This document shows, in pieces, positions 47,131 through 59,269 of a DNA stretch of 64,000 nt. The DNA is from Chinchilla lanigera (taxonomy: Eukaryota; Chordata; Mammalia; Rodentia; Chinchillidae). Made by a program: the position numbers and the translations under genes. A model generated the notes under the pieces. It worked only from the letters and a program-made list of their open reading frames with translations, was not told where the DNA came from and made no database searches. How positions within the stretch are numbered: position 1 is the first letter of the stretch; each line of letters opens with the position of its first letter. The DNA is taken from contig NW_004955423.1 of NCBI RefSeq assembly GCF_000276665.1, forward strand, positions 4,758,397 through 4,822,396, written 5' to 3'.

Positions 47131-47320
47131 ATGGCACCTGGACCTGAAATGTTGGCCCCCAAGTGCCTGATAGAAAATGTTAATGAGCAGCTGTCAGTGA
47201 ACCAGGAAGCTCTACAGATTCTTGGTGAGATTTCTAACCCAGTGGTGGTGGTGGCCATTGTTGGACTGTACCGTACCGGAAAATCCTACTTGATGAACCG
47301 TCTGGCAGGACAGAACACTG
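47131..47320 (+). CDS. Gbp: GBP-B exon 2 (coding part)
   Basis: Acceptor TCTAG at 47113-47117; ATG 47131 has G at -3 and G at +4. The start matches that of copy A ([13 protein letters not shown]). The donor ACTG|GTGAGC leaves phase 1. Confidence 0.95.
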
Positions 47321-49593
47321 GTGAGCATGGTCCTGGAGTGGGGCTGATTGCTTGATGTCTGCTATCTCAGTTTCTTAATTATTCTTCTCAGGTACACGAA
47401 GGTGGAACCCAGCTCTTCTCAATGAAGCAACTGTCTTATTTTAATTCTTTCCACCAGATTAACGCGTTGCTCTCATTTGTTCCCATACTGTATTCTTATT
47501 GCCAATAAAGATAATATATTCTTGTGAAGCTCATTATTCCCCCTTTTCTTACATCCTCAATCACTAGGCTTCTGTGTCTTTTCCCTTATACAACACACTT
47601 TTACTTTTCTACATAATACTCCTGTCTATATATTAAAAACCCTGGAAGATTTATCATCTTTAAGATGTTTACTAAGCTTCCCATTCCATGTGACTACCAA
47701 CTCTTGCTTTGTCCTTCCTTTTTTTGTACTTAGCATCTTTTCAATACAAAATATATTCCAGTTTCCTATTTCTGCTTCTTTTTTTCTTCTCATGTTTGTT
47801 TCTTTCTGACTCTGAGTTCCACCTTTCTTTACCAATACTATTGTTGTAGTCACCAGAGTTCTCCATTTTGTCAGATTTCTGGATGCTTCTTTGTCACCAT
47901 CTTGAGCCCTTGAGTATCATCATTTTTATATTTAATGGGCTCACTTTAAAATATAACTTACACAGTAAGACATGCTCGTGGAAATAGAGAAGGCACTTTC
48001 ATTTTTGCTGGAGTATTCGCAGTTTAACAAAGCTTGAACTGTATTCCCTTCATTACATGGTGGAGCTGTGCTCACTGTTTGTTGTTTCTGCTCTTCCCTC
48101 CAGGCTTCTCTCTCGGCTCCACAGTGCAATCCGAAACCAAGGGAATCTGGATGTGGTGCGTGCCCCACCCCACCAAGCCTGACTGTACCCTGGTCCTTCT
48201 GGACACTGAGGGCCTGGGTGATGTGGAAAAGGTGAGGCACAGAATCTCAGGCAGATCCTTTTCATTCTGGACTGCGTTCTTTTCTCTTCAAGACTCTTTG
48301 TGACTTGACTGCTGTGATCTGTTTATGAAACATAAGAAACAAAACCATAGCAAATGAGGCAAATTTTGTTCTACTTTAATCTCATTTCTAGATAAGATGA
48401 GATATGATTTTTTAAGTAAAATATTCATTTTTTGACAATAGTGGGAATAAGTTCATTCAGGATAAGGAAAGTCTTGAAAAACTAAGTTCTAGCTTCTGGG
48501 TTTAATAGTCCAGATATTAGTGGACAGAATTAAAATGTGGTCTCCACAGAGCCTTCAGTCCCATTGCGGAGACCACATGGCAACAGGAAAAGAGAAGGTT
48601 GAAGAGAGAAAGATGCTGCACTGTGCAGTCCTTGGCCTCTGTCAGTTTGCAGTGGGTCATGTGATTGGAACAGCTTTTTTGAGATATCCTCTGTCGGGAG
48701 AAGGGTGTTTGGTCTTTATCCCTGGTGATGGTCAATGACTGGAATTTGGCCCTAGAAAATCATCTCCTAAGAGGGCTGACACATATGGGATGTTCCCTAT
48801 CTACACCGCCTAGAACTGGGCAATGTGTATTTCAGTTGTAGAAGGTGACATGTGCTCAGATCACTCTTTCACCATATACAGTTAGGCATATGATACCTGG
48901 AGTGGAAGGTGGCAAGGTACCAGCCCCAACTCAGTGGATGAGGAAGGGTCTTCAATACACTTCCAGTCAACAAATGAAGTACAGATTTGGTGGTTTCTTA
49001 TGGTGAATCTCCATCACTACCCATAGAACATTCTGGAAGTCTCCAAGAAGCCTCTAAATGTGCTGGTTCTATACAACATTTTTTCTTATGGAAAACTTTC
49101 TAAGGTAGAGTTTTGGTATTTTAGCTTCCTATCAATAGGTGAATGTAATGATTTATCTTTTTTCCTGCCTTTATGACATTTCACAATAGTGTATAAATTA
49201 AAATGTTATCAGTTTCTGTCCAAAGAGGAGTTAGAATTTTACTTTTTTCAGTTTTATTGAGACATAATGAAAAAATGAAATTCATATTTGCATACATATT
49301 TGAGTGAGGTTTTGTTATATAATGTGAAATGACCACCAATTAAAGTATCCAAATGCAACATGGCTATTTTCTTTACCCTTTCTGTAGTGAAAACAAATAA
49401 GATGTAGCCTTTTAGCAAATTCAAGTATAAGATGTTGTGTTGTTAACTATGGTTACCTAGTTATTCCTCAGCTCTTCAGAAATTATGTTGCATAAGTGAA
49501 GCTTCATTTCTTTTGCACATGATCTCTACATTTCTCTTACACTGCAGACTTTAAAAACAACTACGCTATTTTCTGCTACTGGGGATTGACCAT

Positions 49594-49632
<39 letters not shown>

Positions 49633-52600
49633 TTTTACCATTTTGTATTCCACCACTAAATGAGATAATGAATATTTGCCTTTTTCCATCTGGCTTATTT
49701 CATGAAGCATAACACCCTCAAGGTTTTTCCTTGTTGACATAAAAGATCAGATTCTCGGCCTATATTTGGATAAAAGTATTCCGTATTATATTTATTCACT
49801 CATCCATTGATAGACACTTAGGCTTTTCCCAAACCTTGTGTGTTGTGAATAATGGTGCAATAAATATAGAAATGCTCATATCTCGTTCAGGCCCTGATCT
49901 CATGTCCTTTGGATGTATACCTAGAAAGAGATTGCTGGATCATATCATGCTTCTCTTTTTAATATTTTAAGGAAACTATATAATATTTTCTGTAGTGTCT
50001 ACACTAATTTATACTCCAACCAATAGATACAGACTTTTTTCTCAGTCCTCATCACTTGTTATGGTCTGCTTTTTGATAATATTGATATGAATAGGTGTCA
50101 TTTTATGTCTCCTGTTGGTTTTATTTTGTATTTTCCTGAAGATTAGTGACAATGAACATCTTTTCATAAATCTACTGGGCATTTATATTCTTTCTTCAAA
50201 GAAATATATATTAGAGTTGCTTGCTCCTTTTCAGTTGGATTATTTTACTGGCTTTGCTATTGAGTTGTAGAAATTCTTTAAATATTTTAACATTAACCCC
50301 TTACCACATACATGGTTTGCAAAAATTTTTCTGCCATCCTATAGGAGCCTTTTCACATGATTGATTATTCTACTGGAATAATTTTAGGAACCGTTTTAGC
50401 TGAAAACTGTCCCACTTGTCTAATTTTTTCTTTGTTCCCTATCCTTTATCATGCTGTATCAAAACAAGTGACACCCTATTGTAATACCCATATAAAGAGG
50501 CATTTTCCCTTTGTTTCTTCTCATACTTCTATTGTTCAAGTATATTTTCCTTTCCATCACAAACATTGTACTTGTTGCCTATCATCTCCAATATATATAT
50601 TTTCCTTATATATGATCTGTCAACCAGTAAATGTGCATAGAATGAAGACATGCTAATGTCCATCATTGAATACATAATGGAAACCTTGGCACAGTATTAG
50701 TGTTTCTACATGTTCACTCATTTCTTCTAATTTGCTGAAAGTAGAACTTTACAGTTTATAGTCTTCTTTTAATATGAAATTATTATAAAAATTATTATAT
50801 TGGTCAGAGCTGTTATTTGCATTCATGTCTGTCTTCTTTGCATTGAAATGGTAAATGAAAGACTGATATAATGAATGTCTGAATGAAATTCTGAAGAGTA
50901 GACTCCTAAAGTCCTGTGATTTCTAGGGTGACCCTAAGAATGACTCCTGGATCTTTGCCCTGGCTGTGCTTCTGAGCAGCACCTTTGTGTACAATAACAT
51001 GAACACCATCAACCACCAGGCCCTGGAGCAGCTGCAGTATCCTTCCAAGACCTGAGCTACCAGATGACATTAGGGGTTTGGGGGAAATAGTCTTGCATTA
51101 TATTTTTTCTTCCTTATGGTTTACTTGATTTTGGTGGATCATGAGTGACCTAGACAAGTGACCTAGGGCAAAAGACAGTGTTTATGATCCTTTTAATAAA
51201 GGAAACCTAGGAGTCATTAGTAGGAATATTCTTTTCCTTAGCCAAGTCTAGATATGTGACAGAGCTCACACAACTAATCAGGGCAAAGTCCTCCTCAACT
51301 TCTAATGGAGTAAAAGATGCTACAGAGTTTGTGAGTTTCTTCCCCAGCTTCATCTGGACTGTACGGGATTTCACACTGGAGCTGAAGTTGGGAGGTCAAC
51401 CCATCACAGCAGATCAGTACCTGGAGAATGCCTTGAAGCTGATTCCAGGTACCAGAGCAAAGTCTGGGTGGGGAGTTTCTGTAGGGTGGACGTGCTGACA
51501 TTCTCCATCATTTCTAAGGTTCCATTTGTACTTGAAACTGGCTGGAGCCTTTTAGAAATGGTGAGTGCTATATAGGTGCAAAGCTCTAAAATACTGGCGT
51601 TTTAATTTATTTAAAAATGGTAGATCATAAAATACAGTGAAATTATTCAAAGCCAGGTGCTCATTTACAGAATTTGTATCTTAGCATCCAGATTCCAACA
51701 GCTGCTAAAAGCTTCACCAACCAGTCAGTTACTTTTCCTATTCTTTTTTAATTGTAAAGATAAAAGAACACAAACACATTAAGAAACAAATAGACATAAA
51801 CAAACAGACATAAACAAACAATACCCAAACAACAGAAGCAATACAGAATTTTAGACAAGGTGATAGGAAAGTAACAATGGTTGTTGTATTACAAATTGAT
51901 TACTTCGATAAACACATATAGGCATGTAAGATTGATCAAACACTTACACATTAAGTGTTCCTTTCAATAAAGCAGTAGAAGTCATTGGTACAACTCTCTT
52001 AGCTATCCTCTGTGTGTGTGTGTGTGTGCATATTTTTCCCTTCTTTCTTTTTCTGTTTGCCCTCATCCCAGTTGTTATTTCCTTGAGAGCAGTTTCTTTC
52101 ATTTTCACAGTATCTATTATATCTTTCATATTTTTTTTTTACTCTTTTAGGTTCTTATACTACTGAGACAATACTATATTTATACATGCACTTCTGATTT
52201 ATTTTGCTTATGAGTATGGTCTCTAGTTGCATCCATTTAGCTATGACAGCATCAAGTTCATCATTCTTTATAGCTGAGTGATATTCCATTATGCAAAAAT
52301 ACCACATCTTTTTTACCCATTCCTCAGTTTATGGGCATTTGGGTTGCTTCCATGATTTAACTATTACAAATTGAGCAGCTATAAACATAGGTGCACATAT
52401 ATCACTGTGGTATGATGTTTTTAGTTCTTCTGGAAAAATACACCAAAGGGTAATAGCTGAGTGAATGGGACCTTGGTTCTAGTTTACTGAGGAATCTCCA
52501 GACTGATCTCCACAGAGGTTTCACCCATCTACAATCCCACCAGCAGTTGGAGAAGCGTTCCTTTTTCCCCACAGCATTGCTGCATTTGTTATTGGTTGAT

Positions 52601-55600
52601 TTCTTGGTGACAGCTATCCTTTCTGGGGTGAGATAGAATCTCAGTGTTGTTTCCATTTACATTTCTCAAATGACTAATGGTGTTGAACATTTTTTCATGT
52701 ATTTATTTGCCTTTTGTATTGCTTTATCTGAGAAGTATGTATTCATCTCAGATGCCCATTTTTGGACTGGGTCTTTAAATCTTGGGGGGCTGATTTATTT
52801 TAGTTCTTTATATGTTCTAGATAGAAGTCCTTTGTCAAAGGGACAGTCAGATAAAATTTTTTCCCAATTTGTGGGTTTTCCTTTTACTCTGCGGGTGATT
52901 TCTTTAGATGTGCAAAAACTTTTCAATAAAATAAGAACCCAGTTGTTGATACTTTGAATTATTTCCCATGCAGTTTGTTTTCTGTTTATGAACTCTCTGC
53001 CTAAACTTATGTCTTCAAGATTTTAACCTACTTTCTCTTCCAGTAGATTTAGTGTTTCTGTTTTAGTATTAAGACCTTTCATCATTTTGACTTGAGTTTT
53101 GTGCATGGTGACAGACATGAGTCTAGGTTCAGTCTTTGACATGTGGTGAGCCATTTTTCCAGTATATTTATATTTATTTTTATTTTATTTATTAATTTTT
53201 TTTACTGGGAATCGAACTCAGGACTTTGCACTTGCCAGGCAGGCACTTGTGCCACGGAGGTATATCCCCAGCTCCAATATAATTGATTAAAGAGACTATT
53301 TTTTTTTTTAAATTTGGCTCCTTTTTCAAAAATAAGTTGGCTGAGTGTATTTCTGGCTGTGGCTACATCTTTCAGTCTAGTCCATTGATCTTCAGGTCTC
53401 TTTTCTGGCTAATATCATGTTGATTTTATCACAGTGGCCTTGTAGTATAATTTGAAGTCAGGGATTGTGTTGCCACCTGACTTTTCTTGTTACCCAGGAT
53501 TGCTTTTGCTATTCTGTGTCTCTTCTGGCTCCAGATGAATTTTAGGAATGTTTTCTCGAGATCTATGAGGTATACTAATGTTATTTTAATTCAGATTGCA
53601 TTAAATCTGCATGGCAATTTTGGGAGTAAGGCCATTTTCACAATGTTGGTTCTTCCAATCCATAAACAGGTAATATCTTTCCATTTTCTGAAAGATCTTC
53701 TTTGATCTCCTTTTTCAGAGTACTGTAGTTTTCATTGCAAAGAGCTTTTACTTCTTTTGTTAGATTGGTTCCTAAGCATTTCAATTTTTGGACACTATTG
53801 TGAAAGGTATAGTTTCCTTAATTTCTCTCTTAGGGTGTTTGTTGTTTGTATAGAGGAATGCTATTGATCTTTATGTGTTGACTTTGTATCCAGCTATGCT
53901 ACTAGTTTGTTGATTAATTCTAGGAGTCTTCTTCTAGAAGAAGACTCCAAAGCTTCTAGTTTTTGGAGTCTTCCATGTACAGTATCATGTCACCTGCAAA
54001 TAATGACAATTTCAATTTTTCCTTTCTTATCCTTATTCCTTTTATATTTCTCTGCTGTCTAATTGCTCTGGATCCTATTTCCAGAACTACATGAAATAGG
54101 AGTGGTGACAGTGGGCATCCTTGTCTTGTTCCTGATTTTAAAGAGAAAGCTTTCAGTTTCTGTCCATTTAGTATGATATTGTCTGTTGGTTTGTCATAGA
54201 TGGCTTTGATCAGCTTGAGGTAAAGCTGATCTATTCTTATTTTCTGTAGGCTTTTTATCATGAATTAGTGTTGGACTTTGTCAAAAGCTTTTTCTGCAGC
54301 TATTGAGATGATCATGTGATTTTTTTCTTTGGCTCTGTTGATATGGTGTATTACATTGATTGCTTTGTGCATATTGAACCATCCCTGCATCCCTGGGATG
54401 AATCCTACTATGTCATGGTGTGTAATTTTGATGATTTGCTGAATTCTGCTTGCTAATATTTTATTGAGTATCTTTGCATCAGTGTTCACCAGGGAGATTG
54501 GCCTGTAGTTCACTTTTCTGCTTGGGTTTTTCTCTGATTTTCTATCAGTATAATACCTGTCTTCAGAAATGAGTTAGGGAGAACTGCTTCCTTTTCAACT
54601 GCATTGAAGAGTTTGAGAAGAATTTGAATTAAATCTTCTCTAAATTTCTTGCAGAATTCAGCTGTGAATCCATCAGGACTTGGGCTTGTCTTTGTTGGTA
54701 GGCTTTTAATCACATTTTCAATTTCAATAATTGATATTGGGTTATTCAGGAGTTTTACTTCTTGATTCAGCTTTGGTAATTCATAATTATCTAGGAATCT
54801 GTCCATTTCTTCTGTGTTTTCCATTCTATGGGAGTAAATATTTTCAAAGTAGGTATTGATGATCTTCTGAGTTTCTATAGGATCTGTAGTGATGTCACTC
54901 TTTTTATTCCTTACTGCATAAATTTGAAGTTTTTCTTGCCTTTTTTGATAAGGTTGGCTAGTGGTTTGTCAATTTTATTTATGCTTCAAAGAACCAACTC
55001 TTTGATCCATTAATTCTTTGTAGTGTTTTCTTTGTCTCAGTTGAATTAATTTCTTCCTTGATCTTGATAATTTACCCCCATCTTTGGGCTTTGGGCTTGA
55101 CTTGTTCTTCTTTTTCTAAAAGTTTGAGGTGCAACATTAGGCTATTCACTTTTTGGTGGTGTTCTGTTTTCCTCATGTGTTAGTTCACTACTGTAAAATT
55201 CCCTCTGAAGACTGCTTTCAGTGCATTCTACAAATTCTGGTAATTTATATTTACATTTTCATTTATTTATAGATACTATTTAATTTCTTCTTTAATTTCA
55301 TCTGTGACACATTTGTTGTTCAAGAGGATGTTATTTAATATCCATGTGAGTGTGGAGGTTTTGTGGTTCCTTTTCTCATTAATTTCCAATTTCATTGCAC
55401 TATGGTCAGATAGCATGAGTGGGATAATTTCAATTCCTTTTCATTTACTTAAGCATGTTCTATGGGCTACTATTTGGTCTGTTTTAGAGAATGTCCCATG
55501 TGCAGCTAAGAAGAATGTGTATTCTGATGTTATGTAGTAGAACACTCTGTAAATGTCTACTAAGTCCATTTGTTCACAAGTTTTGTTCAGTTCTGTTATT

Positions 55601-58600
55601 TCTTTATTTTTTGTCCAGTTAACCTATCTCTTTGTGTCAATGGAATGTTAACATTCCCATTACAATACTGTTATTAGTGATGTGATTTTTCATGTCTATT
55701 AAAGTTTGTCTTATATAGTTGGGTACTGCAGCATTGGGTACATACATATTTATGATTGTTATCTCTTCCTCTGGATATTTTCCCACAGCAAGTATGTAGT
55801 TACCTGCTTTATCTCTTTTGATAGTTCTCAGTTTGACATTCACATTGTCTGCAAACAGAATAGCTACTCTTGCTTTTTTCTGGTCTCCTGTTGCATGGAG
55901 AATTGTTTTCCATCCTTTGATTTTCAGTCTATCGATTTCCTTTTGAGAAAAATGTGTCTCCTGTATACAGCATATTGCTGGATTTTGTTTCTTAATGCAC
56001 TCTGCCAGTCTGTTTCCTTTGAGTGTGAATTGAGACCATTTACATTTATGGTTATAACTGATATATGTTGACTTATCATTGTTATGTTATTTACTTGCTG
56101 TTGGTTTCCTACATTTACTCTGTTTAATTGCTGGAACTGCTAGGTAGTTCCTTTCTGTTATTGTTCTTGAATTGTGGTCATTTTTATCTCTTCCTAGAAT
56201 ATATTTTAGTAGTCTTTCTTTGTAGCATTGGTATGGTGCTCATTAAGTTCTTCGTTTGTTCTTTGTCATGGAAGTATTTTATTTCTCCATTAAATCTGAA
56301 GGTCTTTTTTGCAGGATACCTTGGTTTGGGTTGGAAGTTGTTTCATTTTAGGGCCTGGAATGCTTCCCTGCAAGCTCCTCTTGATTTGGTGGCTTCTGTT
56401 GAGAAATCTGCCATGATTTAGATGGGTTTTCCTTTATAGGTGGTCTGTTTCTTTTCTTTTACAGCTTTTACTATTCTATCCTTTTGCTGCATTTCTGAGA
56501 TCTTTATTATTATGTCTGGGTATAATTTTATTTTCGTTATGGATTGTTGGAGTTCTATATGCCTCAATTACCTGTATGTCAGATTCTTTTTCCATACTTG
56601 GGAAATTTTCTGCTATTACTTTTGCAAATAGTCTTATGTCATTTATGTTGACTCTTGCTGTTTCGTTAACACCTATTAGTCTTAGATTGTTTCTCTTTGC
56701 ATCATCTTGCAGGTGTTGAATTGTTATTTCCTGGTTCCCTGCAATTTTTAAGAGGTCTTTCCTTTCATGATCATTAGCTGTAATGCTGTCTTCAAGATCC
56801 GAAAGTCTACCTCTGGTTTCATTCAAGCAGTTTTGCCTGCTTTTGATGGAAGTTTTGATTTTCTGAATTCTGTATGAGTCTCTTTTATGCATTCTAATTC
56901 TTTCTTATATTGTTCATTTAATGTTTCCAATACTTTTCTATGCTCATCTATTTTTTTGTATATGTCCTCTTTAGATGTGCTGAGCAATTCTTTCATTACT
57001 GTTGTGATTTCATTCTTTACTTGAGGGATTATTTTTGATCTGATTTCTCCTATGGCATTATGGAGTTGTTTCTTTACTTCAGTTGCAATCATTTCAGAAA
57101 TTTCAGGTATGTGAGTTCCAAATTATCATACTTTGATGTCTCCTGGACTTGTTTTGGTTGGAGTGGAGTTCTGAGATTGCATTTTGGTCCTTCGTCTTGT
57201 CATGTTGGATGTTGGAGGTGAAATGTTGGGCTTCACCCTTCCTGGGCAGTTCACCGGAAAGTCTCTAGGGCCCCTAGATTTCCTCATTGTCAGAATTGTC
57301 CCACAGTGCCAGCAGGAGTTGTGCTACCAGGTCTGGGATTCTCAGATAGTTGTTGGAATGCATGGTTCTGAGGAGTGATGGAGTGCTGGTCTTTGGGACT
57401 AGGTTCCCAGGTGGCTGACTAAGGACACTCTGGTCTTTGGCTGATCCATAATGTCAGCACAATGTGGGTTCCCCGATCATGGTCTTCAGGCAGCTGATGG
57501 GGTGTACCTGTCTCTTCAGGGCCTTGGGCACAACCCATGATGTCAGTGAGTTTTGGAGCAACTGTATGAGTTCTCCAGGCAGATAACTGAGGGCCCAGGG
57601 CCTCAGGCATGACCCACAATGTCCATGGGGGCATGGGGCACATGTTCCAGTTCTCCAGGTGGCTGATTGATTATGCCCAGGACTCACAAGTGACCCACAA
57701 TGACTGCAGAGCACAACACACCGGTCCAAGTTCCCTAAGCTGCTGGCTGCCGGTTCCCAGGACTAACAGGCAACCCATAATAACCACAGAGTGCAGAATG
57801 CCAGACAGAATTCCCTCAGTGGCTGGCTGATGGTGCCCAAGATTAACGCATGACCTACAATAACCATGGGGCACAGGATACCAGTCTGAGTTCCCCAGGG
57901 GCCTGGCTGATAGTGCCTAGGCCTATCTTTTATATATCTTATTTTGATGTCTGCTTCCTCTCCTTAGAACAAATGGCCTCAGGTTGTTAAACTTGAAATG
58001 GCAGTGCAGAGTCAATTCTCTATGCATGTGTGTGTGTTTCACACAGTTAGACATTATGCTTTCTGAGAATGAATAAAACTTCCTAACAGTGATATTTAAC
58101 TTTCTCAAAGCAACCACACAAAAATCACTATATGTTCTAGGTAAATCAGAGGTAGCATTTGCATTTCCCTTTAGGACTGCTAAATTTTTGCTACAATCAC
58201 CATACATTCATTGACTTTACATTGATAGCACACATTTCTTTTAACTGCAATACACTTATTCATGCTGTCATTTCAAAATAAATATTAGCATCTGACACAT
58301 TATTTGTAAATTATTTACATAAGTGTCTATCCAATTATATTTTGTGAAATATGTCATTTCTGATTTACTCATTGTTGCTTTTAGTTTTTGAATGTTGCTT
58401 TCTCAAAGTGTTCATTGAAAAATTAACAAATAGAAAAAATTGTTAAATCAAACATCATATTTTATCACAAAGACTTTATGGAACAGTTGTGATTATTTTA
58501 AAATCCAATGTTTTGTAATATTTTAGAAAGTAAACTTTATGGTGTATATTTCAGGCATGAGGAGATGGGATACATGTAGATAGTACAGTGGTTACAGTCA

Positions 58601-59236
58601 TGCAGCAGACAACACATCCATGAACTTACATGACTACTTTTTGTGATAAAAGAAGGTAAAGTTGACTCATTTGAGTAAAAGCCCTACACTAGTTTGTTGA
58701 CCTCTTGCCTCATTTTGTACATTAGGTCTCTGGACTTGTAAGTCCCACAGATCTGTGACTTTGAGTCTTCTAGCCTACATCTCTTCATTTCCCCTTTACC
58801 CTTGACAGCCACTGTTTTATTGTCAATCTCTATATAGCTGGAATTTTTAAATGAAATATGTTTAGCATCAAAATGGATTTGCTTACATAATCATGATGAC
58901 ATACTTAATAGTCAAATATTTTTATTTTAACATCATTTCATTGTTTCCTGTAAGTATCTCTTCATTTTGGTCCTGCAATTCAATTTCAAGAAGGGACTGA
59001 GTAGCCTAGAAATGATCTCTTTTAAAAAAAGAGAATTTAAAAAAACATTAAACTTGAAGCAGAATTTCAAAACATAATAATAGGAAACTCACAATGATTA
59101 ATATATGGCATAGTAATATCTTCAAAGTATTTGCTCATATCACTATACACAGGCATGTAAATTGATCAAAGAGTATAAGCACTAATTGTTCCTTTCAATG
59201 ATGTAATAAAATTATTAGTGCAATTCTTTTAGCTAT

Positions 59237-59269
<33 letters not shown>

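Larger units (their letters stand above)
52402..56250 (-). pseudogene. L1 ORF2 remnant (endonuclease/reverse transcriptase)
   Basis: Broken minus-strand frames in order: endonuclease part at 55843-55637 ([20 protein letters not shown]), RT parts at 54824-54510 ([10 protein letters not shown]), 54513-54265 ([20 protein letters not shown]) and 54261-53956 ([13 protein letters not shown]; the catalytic motif reads FAGD where FADD is expected), and the C-terminal part at 52656-52402 with CWWDC. Many stops and frameshifts. Confidence 0.88.
51742..57935 (-). mobile_element. Near full-length L1 retrotransposon in GBP-B intron 5
   Basis: Minus strand, about 6.2 kb, absent from unit A. It lies between 'agtcagttac' and 'aaatggcagtgcagag', which are nearly adjacent in unit A (about 22395-22475). 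From its 5' end: six tandem monomers (about 57420-57930), ORF1 (about 57092-56476), ORF2 (about 56250-52400) with endonuclease, reverse transcriptase and the C-terminal CWWDC motif, then a 3' UTR with the 'aaagataaaag' series seen in the truncated L1 copies. Frameshifts and stops make it inactive. A young-looking SINE is nested at 53178-53275. Confidence 0.88.
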
